DNA from: a virus
IMG/VR virus record: IMGVR_UViG_3300036851_000321
Location: 1 to 64,000 of that record
DNA: 64,000 nucleotides
Reading direction: 5' to 3' (one strand)
Shown piece after piece: positions 36,850 to 45,985 of this stretch; positions within the stretch are counted from its first letter, which is position 1, and each line of letters starts with the position of its first letter. The position numbers and the translations under genes are program-made. The notes below the pieces were generated by a model. The model did not search any database. It saw only the letters and a list, made by a program, of their open reading frames with translations, and was not told the origin of the DNA.

Positions 36850-37373
36850 CGAGACGAAAAAACATCGAGGAAGCTAGACCGGGTCGTCATGACGATCTTG
36901 TGGCAGAGCTTCTGAAAAACTCGAACGCGGTTGTGCAAGCTGCCGGTTGGGCGAGTGCACCAGGTAAGCCTTTGATTGTAGTGGAGAGGCCGTGCGGGAA
37001 GGGACACATCGACATCTGCATGTCATGGAAATGTCGTCTCTGTGCGGAGCACGACAAGGCAATCGGTTTCCGAGGAATAATAGTCGAAGTAAAAAGCGAG
37101 CTGGAGCAGTGGTCGGCGGGCGACGTTATCCGCCAACTGAAGGGGTACAAGAAAAACTTCGACCAGAGGTCGACCGGTTGGTTCTACGACGACGAGGGAA
37201 CCAGGATAGGTGACACGTCAGAATGCTTCCGCTGCAAACTGCGCGAATCAACGCTGGCTTTGTTTTCCGGGCGCGCCCTGACTGAATCGGAGAGGCTGCT
37301 TCTGCGCCACGAGCGCGTATTCATAGTCGAGCCGAAGTGGCGTGCCGTGGAGGGGATAGCGCATGCGAACTGA
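36846..37373 (+). CDS. Predicted PD-(D/E)XK nuclease
   Basis: 175 residues from ATG 36846. GHIDICMSWKCRLC and GIIVEVKSELEQWSAGDVIR give the Asp ... Glu-x-Lys arrangement, followed by QLKGYKKN, as in resolvase-like and VRR-type nucleases. An extra Cys pair (CRLC) and another (CFRC) could bind metal. Follows SSB, so a replication or recombination role is likely. Some lower GC than neighbours by eye. Confidence 0.6.
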   Translation: MTRRKNIEEARPGRHDDLVAELLKNSNAVVQAAGWASAPGKPLIVVERPCGKGHIDICMSWKCRLCAEHDKAIGFRGIIVEVKSELEQWSAGDVIRQLKGYKKNFDQRSTGWFYDDEGTRIGDTSECFRCKLRESTLALFSGRALTESERLLLRHERVFIVEPKWRAVEGIAHAN

Positions 37374-37536
37374 CATTCCGCCCGACCTCGCCCGCAAGGC
37401 CGCGTCCGTCGATCCAGCGCTCCTCCGCTGGCTCGAGACGGCCTATCCGACCGACGAGGAGCAGGCCGAGCGCGAGCGACGTCGACGCGGACAGCGCAAC
37501 CAGCTCCCGATCCGCTTCCCGAAGAGCGCAGCATGA
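37363..37536 (+). CDS. Hypothetical protein, 57 aa
   Basis: ATG within the end of the nuclease gene. MRTDIPPDLARKAASVDPAL, LLRWLETAYPTDEEQAERE and a basic end. Helical; coupled at both ends. Confidence 0.48.
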   Translation: MRTDIPPDLARKAASVDPALLRWLETAYPTDEEQAERERRRRGQRNQLPIRFPKSAA

Positions 37537-37712
37537 CCCCCGCCGACCCCAACCCCACCCGTACCCGCCGCCCCCTCCACGGCGCCTTCAACCCGAGGCC
37601 ACGCTCCGGGACGCTTTCGGGGGAGAGGGTGGCGATGCCGGGGAGGACGGTGCCGGAGTTGGCTGAGTCGATCAGAAGGCCAGCGTTGCCGCCGCATAGG
37701 AGGCGGAAGTGA
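37533..37712 (+). CDS. Basic Pro-rich protein, 59 aa
   Basis: ATG overlaps the previous stop, TGA overlaps the next ATG. Pro/Arg-rich and probably disordered (MTPADPNPTRTRRPLHGAF). Supported mainly by coupling. Confidence 0.4.
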   Translation: MTPADPNPTRTRRPLHGAFNPRPRSGTLSGERVAMPGRTVPELAESIRRPALPPHRRRK

Positions 37713-38089
37713 TGAGTCACTCGGATTTGATCCGCAGAATGATGGACGGTGTCGAGCGGCATACCGCCAAGATGTTCGAGCGCTCATGGTGGTGCGCCGA
37801 TCGCCTGGAGCGACGGGCGCGGCTACAGACGATCGTGGAGCTGTCCGTCGAGCTGACGAAGATTCGTTCGGTGAACATGTTCTCGACGCTGCTCGGTGAG
37901 GCCGCGATCGGTGACGTGATCGAGGGCGACTGGGACGGTTTGAAGATGTGGATCGACCACTTCACGTTCGCCGACGAGGGCCCGGAGATCCGTGAGGTGT
38001 ACGCGCCGATCTGGTCGCACTTTCGAGACCTGCTCGCCGCGGCGCACGGGTCGGCAATGGCGAGGACGAAAGGACAACTGAAGTCATGA
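37712..38089 (+). CDS. Hypothetical protein, 125 aa
   Basis: MSHSDLIRRMMDGVERHTAK start, helical, with a Trp-rich middle (WDGLKMWIDHFTFADEGPEI). No family. Coupled to neighbours. Confidence 0.55.
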   Translation: MSHSDLIRRMMDGVERHTAKMFERSWWCADRLERRARLQTIVELSVELTKIRSVNMFSTLLGEAAIGDVIEGDWDGLKMWIDHFTFADEGPEIREVYAPIWSHFRDLLAAAHGSAMARTKGQLKS

Positions 38090-38151
38090 CCCACCCTCCC
38101 CCTCCCTCCCGCCTCTGCAACCGGCCGTGTCCGCGAAGGGGGATGCGGTGA
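38086..38151 (+). CDS. 21-residue coupled peptide
   Basis: ATG overlaps the previous stop and its TGA overlaps the next GTG. Pro/Arg-rich. Probably a translational coupling link rather than a functional protein. Confidence 0.28.
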   Translation: MTHPPPPSRLCNRPCPRRGMR

Positions 38152-38360
38152 GCGAGCAGCAAGACGTGTTGTGGGCTATCTACATCGTGAGCGATCGCGG
38201 CACCCGCGTCGTCAATCGACGATTCACCGTGCGCAGCGAGGCGGACATTCTCTACGCGAGCGAGCGCGCCCGGCTTTACGAGAGGGCTAGGTGGCACGTG
38301 GAGATGGATCGCGAAGTGTGGCGTGGGAGCGAGATGATCTCGACGGAGAACGTGCTTTGA
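38148..38360 (+). CDS. Hypothetical protein, 70 aa
   Basis: GTG start. VLWAIYIVSDRGTRVVNRRF, then an ASERARLYERARWHVEMDRE helix. Alpha/beta, unknown function. Confidence 0.52.
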   Translation: MSEQQDVLWAIYIVSDRGTRVVNRRFTVRSEADILYASERARLYERARWHVEMDREVWRGSEMISTENVL

Positions 38361-38917
38361 CCACCAACGGCCCCCCCACCCAGTCCCCGCCCCCAGAGGC
38401 TCCCCGCGAACCCACCATGCGCATCTTCGTCGAAGTGAGCACGCCCGAGGGCATGCGCGAAGTTTGGGATCCGGACGACGAGATGATGGGGGCGCTCGGG
38501 TGGGAACGAAAGCCTGTGGTGCCGCCGGGCGATGCCGTTGTGCACGGGGACGACAAGACCGGCGCCTACACGAACGGCTACACGCTCAGCGACGATGAGC
38601 TGAGCCGCGCGGCCGAGGCGAGAGGCGACGACGAATTCGGCAAGCTCGTAGAAGACACGTGCTCACCCGAGGAAGCAGAGAGGCGGATCGCGTGGGCGAA
38701 GCGTGAGCTTCAGAGAATGAGCGACGATCCGCCCACCGGCGAAACCGAGCACGGGGACAAGGTGTACAGCGTGAAGCCGGCGGGGAAGCTCCCGAGTGAT
38801 CGCCTGGACGAGATGCGAGCTGAACGCTTCCCGCGCCATGACCCGGACGCCTTCGAGGTGCTCGCACTCATTGGGTCGTACCTCGACGAACAGGCGCGGG
38901 AGAGGAGCGGAGGGTGA
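38357..38917 (+). CDS. Acidic hypothetical protein, 186 aa
   Basis: TTG start overlapping the upstream stop (TTGA). Pro-rich leader, then MRIFVEVSTPEGMREVWDPD and a helical acidic middle and end. An internal ATG (38417) could be the real start. No family. Confidence 0.52.
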   Translation: MTTNGPPTQSPPPEAPREPTMRIFVEVSTPEGMREVWDPDDEMMGALGWERKPVVPPGDAVVHGDDKTGAYTNGYTLSDDELSRAAEARGDDEFGKLVEDTCSPEEAERRIAWAKRELQRMSDDPPTGETEHGDKVYSVKPAGKLPSDRLDEMRAERFPRHDPDAFEVLALIGSYLDEQARERSGG

Positions 38918-39108
38918 TGAAAGCCACCATCGGCGACATCACCCTCACCAGCGCGAACGGCTACGAGTTCGACGCCTTCGTGATCGGCTGGTGCTTCTGG
39001 CGCTGGTTCCGTTGGTGGATGAGCGAAGAGCGCGGGTGGGTGACGGTGACAGCGGCTGACGGCGGCGAGAGGAAGATTCTAGTTGTGAGAACGAAAGGCA
39101 AGTCATGA
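38917..39108 (+). CDS. Trp-rich small protein, 63 aa
   Basis: ATG 38917 (GTG 38914 also possible). FVIGWCFWRWFRWWMSEERG is unusually Trp-rich and may be membrane-active or a hydrophobic core. Unknown function. Confidence 0.48.
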   Translation: MKATIGDITLTSANGYEFDAFVIGWCFWRWFRWWMSEERGWVTVTAADGGERKILVVRTKGKS

Positions 39109-39545
39109 GCGAGCAGGCGATCCAAACGGTGAACCTCGAAGACGCGGCGAAGCAGCTTCGGGAAAAGATCCGACTCGCGTTCGTTGATCTCATTCCACCC
39201 GAGCAGTGGGACGCGATGGTGAAAACGGAGCTCGAGGCCTTCACCAAACCGCGTCCGCCGGAGCGCGATCAGTGGGGACACGTTCGCGTAAATGAGCGCC
39301 CGAGCGTGTTCCACGAGGTGGCCGAGCAGGTGTATCGAGAGCACCTGAAAGAGCTGGTCAAAGCGGAGCTACAGAAGCCGGAGTGGTGCGGGCAGTGGGA
39401 CAGCTCCGAGGGGCGCTACGTCTTCGGGGAAAAGGTGAACGCGTGGCTCACGGAGAACTCGGCGGCGATTATGCACACGATGCTGCGGGAGATGTTTGGA
39501 GCGGTGGCGCAGGGGATGGTTGAGCGGCTACGAAACGGAATGTGA
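39105..39545 (+). CDS. Hypothetical protein, 146 aa
   Basis: MSEQAIQTVNLEDAAKQLRE, then FVDLIPPEQWDAMVKTELEA and C-terminal FGAVAQGMVERLR. Helical. Similar proteins occur in tailed phages, unnamed. Confidence 0.55.
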   Translation: MSEQAIQTVNLEDAAKQLREKIRLAFVDLIPPEQWDAMVKTELEAFTKPRPPERDQWGHVRVNERPSVFHEVAEQVYREHLKELVKAELQKPEWCGQWDSSEGRYVFGEKVNAWLTENSAAIMHTMLREMFGAVAQGMVERLRNGM

Positions 39546-39561
39546 GAACGAAAGGCACCCC

Positions 39562-39780
39562 ATGACCAAGAAGCAGACCAAGAAGAAACCGAAGGCGCGG
39601 AAGAGGACGGGGCGTACCAGCCGAAGCGTCGCCAGCACAGCGGGTAAGCTGCTCGCCGAGCTGAAGAGCGGGAAGCGGATCTACCTAGCGGACGGTAAGA
39701 AGCCGTGGCGCGACATTACAGACCGGGCTGAGCGGGTGTTTGCGAGCGCCTTGGTGCAGCGGGAGAGTCGGGCGAAGTGA
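39562..39780 (+). CDS. Lys-rich small protein, 72 aa
   Basis: MTKKQTKKKPKARKRTGRTS: strongly basic N terminus, then a helix (ASTAGKLLAELKSGKRIYLA). Likely nucleic-acid binding. ATG behind GAACGAAAGG. Confidence 0.52.
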   Translation: MTKKQTKKKPKARKRTGRTSRSVASTAGKLLAELKSGKRIYLADGKKPWRDITDRAERVFASALVQRESRAK

Positions 39781-40130
39781 GACTTCCAGACCACATCCGC
39801 GACGCCCAGAACGAAGTATTTGGGCAACAGATTGAGCTCTGCGGGTTGCTAGCGGCGGCGTTCTGGCAAAAGTACGGAAGCGTGCGGATGACCGTTCGAG
39901 AGTCCGGAGATGGCGAATCGTGCATCCACGAGCCAGTGCCGGCGGAGCCGGTTGTTTGCGCCGAGCCACTCGTGTGGAAGGCGCGCGCCGAGCAGTACCG
40001 GCGCGTCTGCGACATCCCGCCGGAGGAGTGCGTCGTCGTCACTCGGTACCTTGCGGGCGGCCGTGGGACTGTTGGTTTCGAGCGCAAGAGGATGCCCGTG
40101 TTGCTTGGGCCGATACCGGAGGCGAAGTAG
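39777..40130 (+). CDS. Hypothetical protein, 117 aa
   Basis: GTG start. RDAQNEVFGQQIELCGLLAA start, central beta strands and PPEECVVVTRYLAGGRGTVG near the end. Unknown function. Confidence 0.52.
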   Translation: MRLPDHIRDAQNEVFGQQIELCGLLAAAFWQKYGSVRMTVRESGDGESCIHEPVPAEPVVCAEPLVWKARAEQYRRVCDIPPEECVVVTRYLAGGRGTVGFERKRMPVLLGPIPEAK

Positions 40131-40588
40131 TGCCGCGGGAGAAGTGGCCGACACACGAGTGGGACGCGTACGAGGCCGCGGAGCCGAAGCTCCGTCTGCT
40201 AAAGCCGCAGATCCGGGTGACCGAAGCCGTCGGCCAACGCTTGCTTGCCATGCGTCGCATCGAGTTTGAGCACAACCACATGCTTCTCCTGATGTTTGAC
40301 TCCGGGTTCGTGGCCATCGAGTCGACCCAGGAAGACGAGGCGTTCCACGAGGTCTGGACTGGGCTATCCGACTTGGACATGGACGCACGGGACTCGCTCA
40401 ATTGCCTAGCTGAGCTGGTTGGCCTCGGCGTCATCGATGAGACCGAAGCAGAAGACTGGCCGCCCAAGTGGCACGCTTGGAACAAGGACGGCCAGGCATA
40501 CTTCGATCACCGAGACGACAAGCGGTGGCTCGTCGGCTTTCGGGAGCGGAATGCCGCGCGGCGGGAGGCCCAAGAAAAAGCCCGCTGA
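40130..40588 (+). CDS. Hypothetical protein, 152 aa
   Basis: GTG start 1 nt overlapping the preceding stop. MLLLMFDSGFVAIESTQEDE, LNCLAELVGLGVIDETEAED, WPPKWHAWNKDGQAYF. Acidic alpha/beta protein. Its coding end overlaps a GC-rich hairpin. Confidence 0.52.
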   Translation: MPREKWPTHEWDAYEAAEPKLRLLKPQIRVTEAVGQRLLAMRRIEFEHNHMLLLMFDSGFVAIESTQEDEAFHEVWTGLSDLDMDARDSLNCLAELVGLGVIDETEAEDWPPKWHAWNKDGQAYFDHRDDKRWLVGFRERNAARREAQEKAR

Positions 40589-40614
40589 CCTTTCGGCGCG
40601 GGCTCCTTCCGGTT
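40579..40614 (+). other. Hairpin between early and packaging genes
   Basis: AGCCCGC pairs with GCGGGCT across a 12-nt loop; a weak pyrimidine run CCTTCC follows instead of T. Could attenuate transcription into the packaging module. Not a classical terminator. Confidence 0.35.
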
Positions 40615-40644
40615 CCTGGCGGGACTTGGAAGGAAGTTAGCACG

Positions 40645-41379
40645 ATGGCCGATGGTGAAGCTACCGGGCTGGACCCGGTGACCGATTCAAAGACCAAACG
40701 ACCCCGAAAAGCACCCGAGGAACACTACGACTCGGACGCCGAATGGCTCGTGCTGATGGGCGACACGGCGATGGGGGAACGCGGGACGCTCGCGAGCACC
40801 GTTGCCCAACTCGAGCACGGCGGGCCGTTCACGGGCATCCCCAACACGGACCCGTACTCGGATCAGCAGGTCGGCTGGGGGAAGACCCAGATCGGGCTCG
40901 TGGAGAAGCATCGGCACCTGACGGTCGCGCGGCAGCTCGTCACCCCTGAGTGTTGGGCGGACCTCGTGCTTCGCTACACCGCACCGCCCGCGGTGCTCCG
41001 CTCGGACGAGGGCTTTGGTGCCCGCGACGCCTGCCCGACCGCCGAGGACATCGAGCACAACCGAGCGATCGAGACGCAGAAGCCCACGGCCTTTCACACC
41101 AGGCGTGGCACAGAGGCCCAGCTGGGGGCTTTCGCGGCCCTCGCGCTCCGGCATTGCGACGACCCGGAAAAGCTCATGGTGGCCTGCCTGGACCCGCAGA
41201 AGGGCCGACACTCGCGGGTCATCAACGCCGCCCTCGAGAAGGCCAAGAAGATCAGTGCGGCGCGTCACACGGAGTGGCGAGCGGCGAAGGATCTAGCGTC
41301 ACGCCCGCGGCGAATCGGCGAGCGCCGAGCGCTCCTGCCGGCGCACGTTCCGCATTTGCCGGAGTCCGAGGTCGAATGA
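40645..41379 (+). CDS. Hypothetical protein, 244 aa
   Basis: ATG 40645 preceded by GGAAGGAA. EHYDSDAEWLVLMGDTAMGE, NTDPYSDQQVGWGKTQIGLV, RRGTEAQLGAFAALALRHCD. No recognised domain. First gene of the packaging region, possibly host-DNA or head related. Confidence 0.55.
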   Translation: MADGEATGLDPVTDSKTKRPRKAPEEHYDSDAEWLVLMGDTAMGERGTLASTVAQLEHGGPFTGIPNTDPYSDQQVGWGKTQIGLVEKHRHLTVARQLVTPECWADLVLRYTAPPAVLRSDEGFGARDACPTAEDIEHNRAIETQKPTAFHTRRGTEAQLGAFAALALRHCDDPEKLMVACLDPQKGRHSRVINAALEKAKKISAARHTEWRAAKDLASRPRRIGERRALLPAHVPHLPESEVE

Positions 41380-41801
41380 CCGAGCCCCGCGCGGACCGGT
41401 GGATCCGCCTGTACGACCTCGGCGTGATCCTCCGAAAAACCCACACGGACCTACAGGGCTTGTCGCGGCGAGTGCTCCGGCAGCGCGTCTACCGAATCGT
41501 GCGCACGGCCGAGAGTTTCCATGAGCGCCGGTTCACAAAGCTCTGGCGAGGGAGGCTCTACGTGAGCGTCAACGCGCTCGACGAGATCAAGCCGCCCGAC
41601 GATCAGCGGCTCGGCCAGATCGAGATCAACCAGGTGGACGCTCGTACAAAAATCGCCCGTCTCGAGCGGCAAAGTAATTCGCACGGTGCAAGAATCCGCA
41701 ATCTCGAAAAGTGGCGCGAGCTTACGCAGCAATATATGGCCGACGTTGCGGCCCTCGAGTGCGCCGAGAATGACTCAAAACTGCACACCAGGTCCGGGTA
41801 G
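41376..41801 (+). CDS. Hypothetical basic protein, 141 aa
   Basis: RWIRLYDLGVILRKTHTDLQ and RRVLRQRVYRIVRTAESFHE suggest a DNA-binding first half (HTH-like); the second half is a coiled coil (TKIARLERQSNSHGARIRNL). ATGA overlap with the previous gene. Confidence 0.52.
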   Translation: MTEPRADRWIRLYDLGVILRKTHTDLQGLSRRVLRQRVYRIVRTAESFHERRFTKLWRGRLYVSVNALDEIKPPDDQRLGQIEINQVDARTKIARLERQSNSHGARIRNLEKWRELTQQYMADVAALECAENDSKLHTRSG

Positions 41802-41887
41802 GGTGTAGGGGCTCGCGCGGTACCAGGAGAAATCCTGAGGGCCGCCCAGACGCCCCGGCCATCCCAACGGTTCCGGCCCGCACCGGC

Positions 41888-42010
41888 ATGACCTACCAGC
41901 TCGACACCCGCCGCGACTCCCTGAAAGCGAAGCGCGAGCGGACACGAGCCCACGGGTGGAACGTCTCCTCCCTCCGCTCCGAGTCAGCATCGCCGATCGC
42001 CTACGGGTGA
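41888..42010 (+). CDS. Short ORF, 40 aa
   Basis: ATG 41888; TGA overlaps the following GTG. MTYQLDTRRDSLKAKRERTR, Ser-rich end. Coupling only. Confidence 0.36.
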   Translation: MTYQLDTRRDSLKAKRERTRAHGWNVSSLRSESASPIAYG

Positions 42011-42081
42011 AGGCGGAAGCGGAGGATGAGGCGGGGGACAGGGCGGATGAAGTGCTGAGCCAGGCGGGGATGTCAACGTGA
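42007..42081 (+). CDS. Short acidic ORF, 24 aa
   Basis: GTG overlaps the previous stop and TGA overlaps the next GTG. KAEAEDEAGDRADEVLSQAG is a single acidic helix. Coupling only. Confidence 0.32.
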   Translation: MKAEAEDEAGDRADEVLSQAGMST

Positions 42082-42383
42082 CCGTCGAGCCGGCCACGGA
42101 GTTCTTCACGCTGCTCAGGTACGGCGAGGACGACCGCTGGTACGTGCTCGGGGTGGCCACCGACGACGCGCTCCTGGTGCTCGCGGTGATGCTCGGCTTC
42201 GGCATGGCGTTCGAAAGCCTGAAACAACAGATTTGGCCGGCAGGGCTCACGCCCGAGTGGAGTCGTTCGCGGCTCCCGCCGGTTGCTAAGCGGTTCCGGG
42301 AAAGGCCGGCTGCCAGTTCGAGACTGGTGAATCGCACCTGGACCTACATGCGGGGACCGAACGCCCATAGAGACCGAACATGA
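42078..42383 (+). CDS. Small membrane protein before terminase, 101 aa
   Basis: GTG start. One probable span (DDALLVLAVMLGFGMAFESL) with a basic C-terminal half. Position next to the terminase genes is one where some phages keep a holin, but a single weak span does not prove that. Confidence 0.48.
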   Translation: MTVEPATEFFTLLRYGEDDRWYVLGVATDDALLVLAVMLGFGMAFESLKQQIWPAGLTPEWSRSRLPPVAKRFRERPAASSRLVNRTWTYMRGPNAHRDRT

Positions 42384-42874
42384 CCACGGCCGACGAAGAC
42401 CGGATAGCGGCCAGACGAGCTGAGGCGATTCGGCTCCGGGTGCGCGGCAAGACGATTCGCGAGATCGCGGACGCGCTCCAAATCGGGGTGGCGACGGCGC
42501 ACGACGACGTTCGAACGGCCATGCGAGAGACGGCCAAGCAGGCCGAGGACGACGTGCAGGCCGAGCTTGGCCTCGAGCTTCGCCGGCTGGAACGGGCGCT
42601 CGACATCGTCGAGAAGGTCCTGACTGGCGGCAACTCCGCGGACCCCGAAGACGGTGACGAGCTGACGCTCAAGGCCCTCGATCGCCTCGTCAAAATCCAA
42701 GATCAGCGCGCGAAGCTGCTCGGTCTCTACGCTCCCGAGAAGCGTGACATCAACGCGAAGGTCTCGGCGGTCGGACTCGATGAGCTCGACGAGATGAGGC
42801 GCGGGGCGGAAGCGAACGCAGCATGCCCGCCGACGGAGCCGGAACCGACAGACGACAGCGAGCCGAGTTCCTAG
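42380..42874 (+). CDS. terS: Terminase small subunit
   Basis: 164 residues. RAEAIRLRVRGKTIREIADA and LQIGVATAHDDVRTAM form an HTH; the middle is a coiled coil (ELGLELRRLERALDIVEKVL) for ring assembly, and KIQDQRAKLLGLYAPEK is a typical TerS tail-side segment. It recognises phage DNA and delivers it to TerL. Its end overlaps the TerL start by 52 nt. Confidence 0.78.
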   Translation: MTTADEDRIAARRAEAIRLRVRGKTIREIADALQIGVATAHDDVRTAMRETAKQAEDDVQAELGLELRRLERALDIVEKVLTGGNSADPEDGDELTLKALDRLVKIQDQRAKLLGLYAPEKRDINAKVSAVGLDELDEMRRGAEANAACPPTEPEPTDDSEPSS

Positions 42875-44349
42875 CCTGGGCGCTCGCCGACTTTCGACGG
42901 TTCTGCGGCTTACTTCAAATACAGCCCAAGGGCGGCGGCGGGCGGATTCGATTCGCGCTTTCGCCGATTCAGCGGCAGTACGACGCGCAACGCACGGCGC
43001 GGGACATCATCCTCAAGCCGCGCCAGGTCTACATCACGACGCTCGAGGCGGCGCGTGACCTCTGGTTCTTTGTTACTCGTCCCGGCGCCCGCGTTGTCGT
43101 GGTCTGCCAGTCGCAGACGGACGGCGCGCCCTTCAAGGACATCGCGGACAAGTTCCGCTTGTTCTTTGATTCGCTGGCCCGCGCCGGGCTTCGGCTCGAC
43201 TTCGGGCGTGAGGCCGTCGGCGAGTGGTCGCTCCCGGCGCGCGACTCGACGATGCGCATCATCCAGGCCGGCGCATCCGAGGCAGCGGCGGCGAAGAAGG
43301 GGCGCGGCGGCACGGTCAACCGACTCCACGTCACAGAGGCCGCGTTCTTCGAGCGCGCCGAAACAACCTTCAACTCCCTGTTGGAGTCGGTACCCGGACC
43401 CGAGCACGGCTCCGAGATCGTGAACGAGTCAACGCCCAACGGCGTTGGCGGGTTCTATTACGACCAGTGGCAAGCGGCGATCCGCCACGAGAGCGGCTAC
43501 CGCGCGCACTTCTTCCGCTGGTGGGACCACCCGGAGTACACGCTTGAGCTCGACGTTGGCGAGGCCATCACGCCAGCGTCCGAGCAGGAAGAAAAGCTCG
43601 TCGCGCTTGGGGTCAACCCGGCGCAGCTGAAGTGGTACCGGCGCAAGGTCGCCGAGAAGGGGAAGGCCCTTACCACTCAGGAGTATCCGAGCGATCCGGA
43701 AACCTGCTTCCTCGTTTCCGGGCGCGCGTTCTTCGACGCCGAGGTGACCGCGGCGCTCGGCACGAAGCGAGCTGCGCCGATCGAACTTCGTGAACGCGCT
43801 CGCGTTCGGTTGTTTCGTCGGTACGAGCCCGGCAAATCCTACATCCTCTCCCTCGACACTTCCGAGGGCGGCGGCGGTGACCCGAGCGGCGGCATCCTTC
43901 GGGAGCGTTCAACCGGCGAGCACTGCGCGACGATCGTCGGCCAGTACCAGCCGTGGGAGCTCGCGAAGTCCGCGGCCACAATCGGCCGCGAGTTCGGCGA
44001 CGCACTGATTGCCGTTGAGCGAAACAATCACGGCCACGCCGTGCTCCAGGCGCTCGAGCGTGAAGAGAAGTACAAGAAGATTTACGTCCACGCGGACGAA
44101 AAGCCCGGCTGGCCCACCAATGCGGTGACGCGGCCGACCATGCTTGACGCGCTCGAGGACGCGCATCGGCGCGGTCTTTGGAAGACGCGCGATGAGCTGG
44201 TGCTTGAGCAGTTCCGCACCTTCGTGATCACCGACTCCGGCAAGGCCGAAGCGCAGCACGGTGCACAAGACGACCTCGTGATGGCCGAAGCGATCGGCTG
44301 GGCGGTCCGGCAGATCCCAGTGTTCAGCTACCGCCGCGTGCAATCGTGA
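42823..44349 (+). CDS. terL: Terminase large subunit
   Basis: 508 residues. ATPase domain: a variant Walker A (ILKPRQVYIT, about 63-72), Walker B LHVTEAAFF with catalytic E172, and the coupling motif VNEST near 200. Nuclease domain: D345 in ILSLDTSEGG, VERNNHGHAV and the late Asp pair in QDDLVMAEAIG. It pumps DNA into the capsid and cuts it. Highest-value marker for placing the phage. Confidence 0.9.
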   Translation: MPADGAGTDRRQRAEFLAWALADFRRFCGLLQIQPKGGGGRIRFALSPIQRQYDAQRTARDIILKPRQVYITTLEAARDLWFFVTRPGARVVVVCQSQTDGAPFKDIADKFRLFFDSLARAGLRLDFGREAVGEWSLPARDSTMRIIQAGASEAAAAKKGRGGTVNRLHVTEAAFFERAETTFNSLLESVPGPEHGSEIVNESTPNGVGGFYYDQWQAAIRHESGYRAHFFRWWDHPEYTLELDVGEAITPASEQEEKLVALGVNPAQLKWYRRKVAEKGKALTTQEYPSDPETCFLVSGRAFFDAEVTAALGTKRAAPIELRERARVRLFRRYEPGKSYILSLDTSEGGGGDPSGGILRERSTGEHCATIVGQYQPWELAKSAATIGREFGDALIAVERNNHGHAVLQALEREEKYKKIYVHADEKPGWPTNAVTRPTMLDALEDAHRRGLWKTRDELVLEQFRTFVITDSGKAEAQHGAQDDLVMAEAIGWAVRQIPVFSYRRVQS

Positions 44350-44413
44350 TCATCTTCAAGAGTCGCAGCGCCGGACCGAGCATGAGCGCGCTGATCTGCT
44401 GGGGACCCCCAAC

Positions 44414-45985
44414 TTGCCGACCTACGCCCAGCTCAACCAACGTCACCCGAGCCACAACGAAGCGCGACGCGCGGAGCTGTGCGGACTCTACGAGGGTGCC
44501 GAGAAACTCGAGCGGCTCTACCCGACGCTGCTGCCCCAGCGCGAGCGTGAGCGCCCGCAGCGATACGCCACGCGCCTGAAAGAGGCGCAGTATCGCAACT
44601 ACCTCGGCCCGATCATTGACTACTTCGCCTCGATGCTGTTCGTCTCCCGGACGGTCAGCAAGGCGAAGCGAGACGAGAAGCCGGTCGAGTCGCCCGGGGA
44701 TTACTGGTCTGAATTCCGTGAGGACTGCGACCGCGGCGGAACCGACCTCGACGACCTATTCAAGTCGCTCCTCACCTCGGCAATGGTCGAGCGCTCCGGG
44801 TGGCTCCGGCTGCACCAGCCGACCGACGGCGGCCCGACTCCCGAAAGCGCCCTCGACTTTGAGGCCCGCAAGCTCGGGGACTGCTGGGTCGAGAATCTCG
44901 ACGGCTGCGACGTGCTCGACTGGGACACCGGCGAGGACGGGCGGCTCCTCTGGGCGGTAACGCATCACGAGGAGCGGAAGCGCCAGGGGCTATCCGGCGA
45001 CCGGAAGCGCGTCGTCGAGACCTGGCACTACCTCACGCCCGAGAGCGTCGAGACCTACCGCGTCGAATACGACTCGGACAAGAAGCCTCACGCGGACGAC
45101 GAGATCGGCCGCTTCGGCGAGCCGATACCTCACAACTTCGGACGAGTGCCGCTCGTCTGCCTCGACCTCCCGCCCGCGCTCTGGGTGGCAAACCGACTGC
45201 GTTCCCCGCAGCTCGCGCACTTCCGGAAGGTAAACGCGCTCTCGTGGTCGCTCGCTTCGACCTGCTACGCGATGCGCGAGTACTTCGTTACCAGTCCCGA
45301 CGACTTCGAGAAGCAGATCAGTGGCGCCGGGTACGAGATCGTCCTCCACAAGGACGACAAGACGGCCTGGTCCGCCCCTCCCGGCGATCACTTCGCCGCA
45401 CTCGACACCGAGATCAAAGCCGAGAAGGACGAGATTTTCCGCATCGCGCACCAGATGGCGCTCGGCGTGGAGAACAACGCCGCGGCCGTCGGGCGCTCCG
45501 CCGAGAGCAAGGCGAGCGACGCCGAGTCAACGCGGGTCGTGCTCGTCGCGTTCTCCCACATCGTCCGCGAGACCATCAAGTACACGCTCGACCTCATCAG
45601 CCGGGCGCGCGGGGAAGACTTCACGTGGTCTGTTGAGGGACTCGACGACTTCGCGGCGCTCGACGCGGCGGCATTCATCGAGAACCTGAAGGCGCTCTCC
45701 GAAGCGGGGCGCACGATCCCGAGCAAGACGTTCCAGGTCGCGATCAACGAACGCACCGCGGAACTCCTGCTCCCTCACATGGACGAGCAGCTGAAGACGA
45801 CCGTCCGCGAGGAAATCCAAGCTGGCACAACTGACCCCGCGGAAGATGCCGAACGGGAGCGCGAGCTCGCCGCAGAGGTTTTCGGCAAGCGACCGGGAGA
45901 AGCACCGAGCGGCGCTAAACGGCCTGGCAAGGTTGCTCAGCCACCAAAGCCACCCTCGGGTGGTGATAGCGGGCGGGCCCCGTAG
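44414..45985 (+). CDS. Portal protein
   Basis: 523 residues from TTG 44414; the start is uncertain because the open frame continues upstream without an ATG or GTG. RYATRLKEAQYRNYLGPIID, YFASMLFVSRTVS and IFRIAHQMALGVENNAAAVG, then AFSHIVRETIKYTLDLI and C-terminal disordered tail, fit the SPP1 gp6/DUF4055-type portal family. Forms the dodecameric ring at one capsid vertex. Follows TerL as expected. Confidence 0.82.
   Translation: MPTYAQLNQRHPSHNEARRAELCGLYEGAEKLERLYPTLLPQRERERPQRYATRLKEAQYRNYLGPIIDYFASMLFVSRTVSKAKRDEKPVESPGDYWSEFREDCDRGGTDLDDLFKSLLTSAMVERSGWLRLHQPTDGGPTPESALDFEARKLGDCWVENLDGCDVLDWDTGEDGRLLWAVTHHEERKRQGLSGDRKRVVETWHYLTPESVETYRVEYDSDKKPHADDEIGRFGEPIPHNFGRVPLVCLDLPPALWVANRLRSPQLAHFRKVNALSWSLASTCYAMREYFVTSPDDFEKQISGAGYEIVLHKDDKTAWSAPPGDHFAALDTEIKAEKDEIFRIAHQMALGVENNAAAVGRSAESKASDAESTRVVLVAFSHIVRETIKYTLDLISRARGEDFTWSVEGLDDFAALDAAAFIENLKALSEAGRTIPSKTFQVAINERTAELLLPHMDEQLKTTVREEIQAGTTDPAEDAERERELAAEVFGKRPGEAPSGAKRPGKVAQPPKPPSGGDSGRAP

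Noticed and set aside
42241-42335. tRNA-Ser(GCT)-like segment: GAGTGG, TTGCTAAGCGG and a T-arm-like GCCAG-TTCGAGA-CTGGT near the end of a small membrane protein gene
   Set aside because: The 3' strand after the T arm (GAATCGC) has no complementary GCGATTC upstream, the anticodon stem closes with a G-G mismatch, and the stretch is in a coding frame coupled on both sides. Probably coincidence or a remnant.
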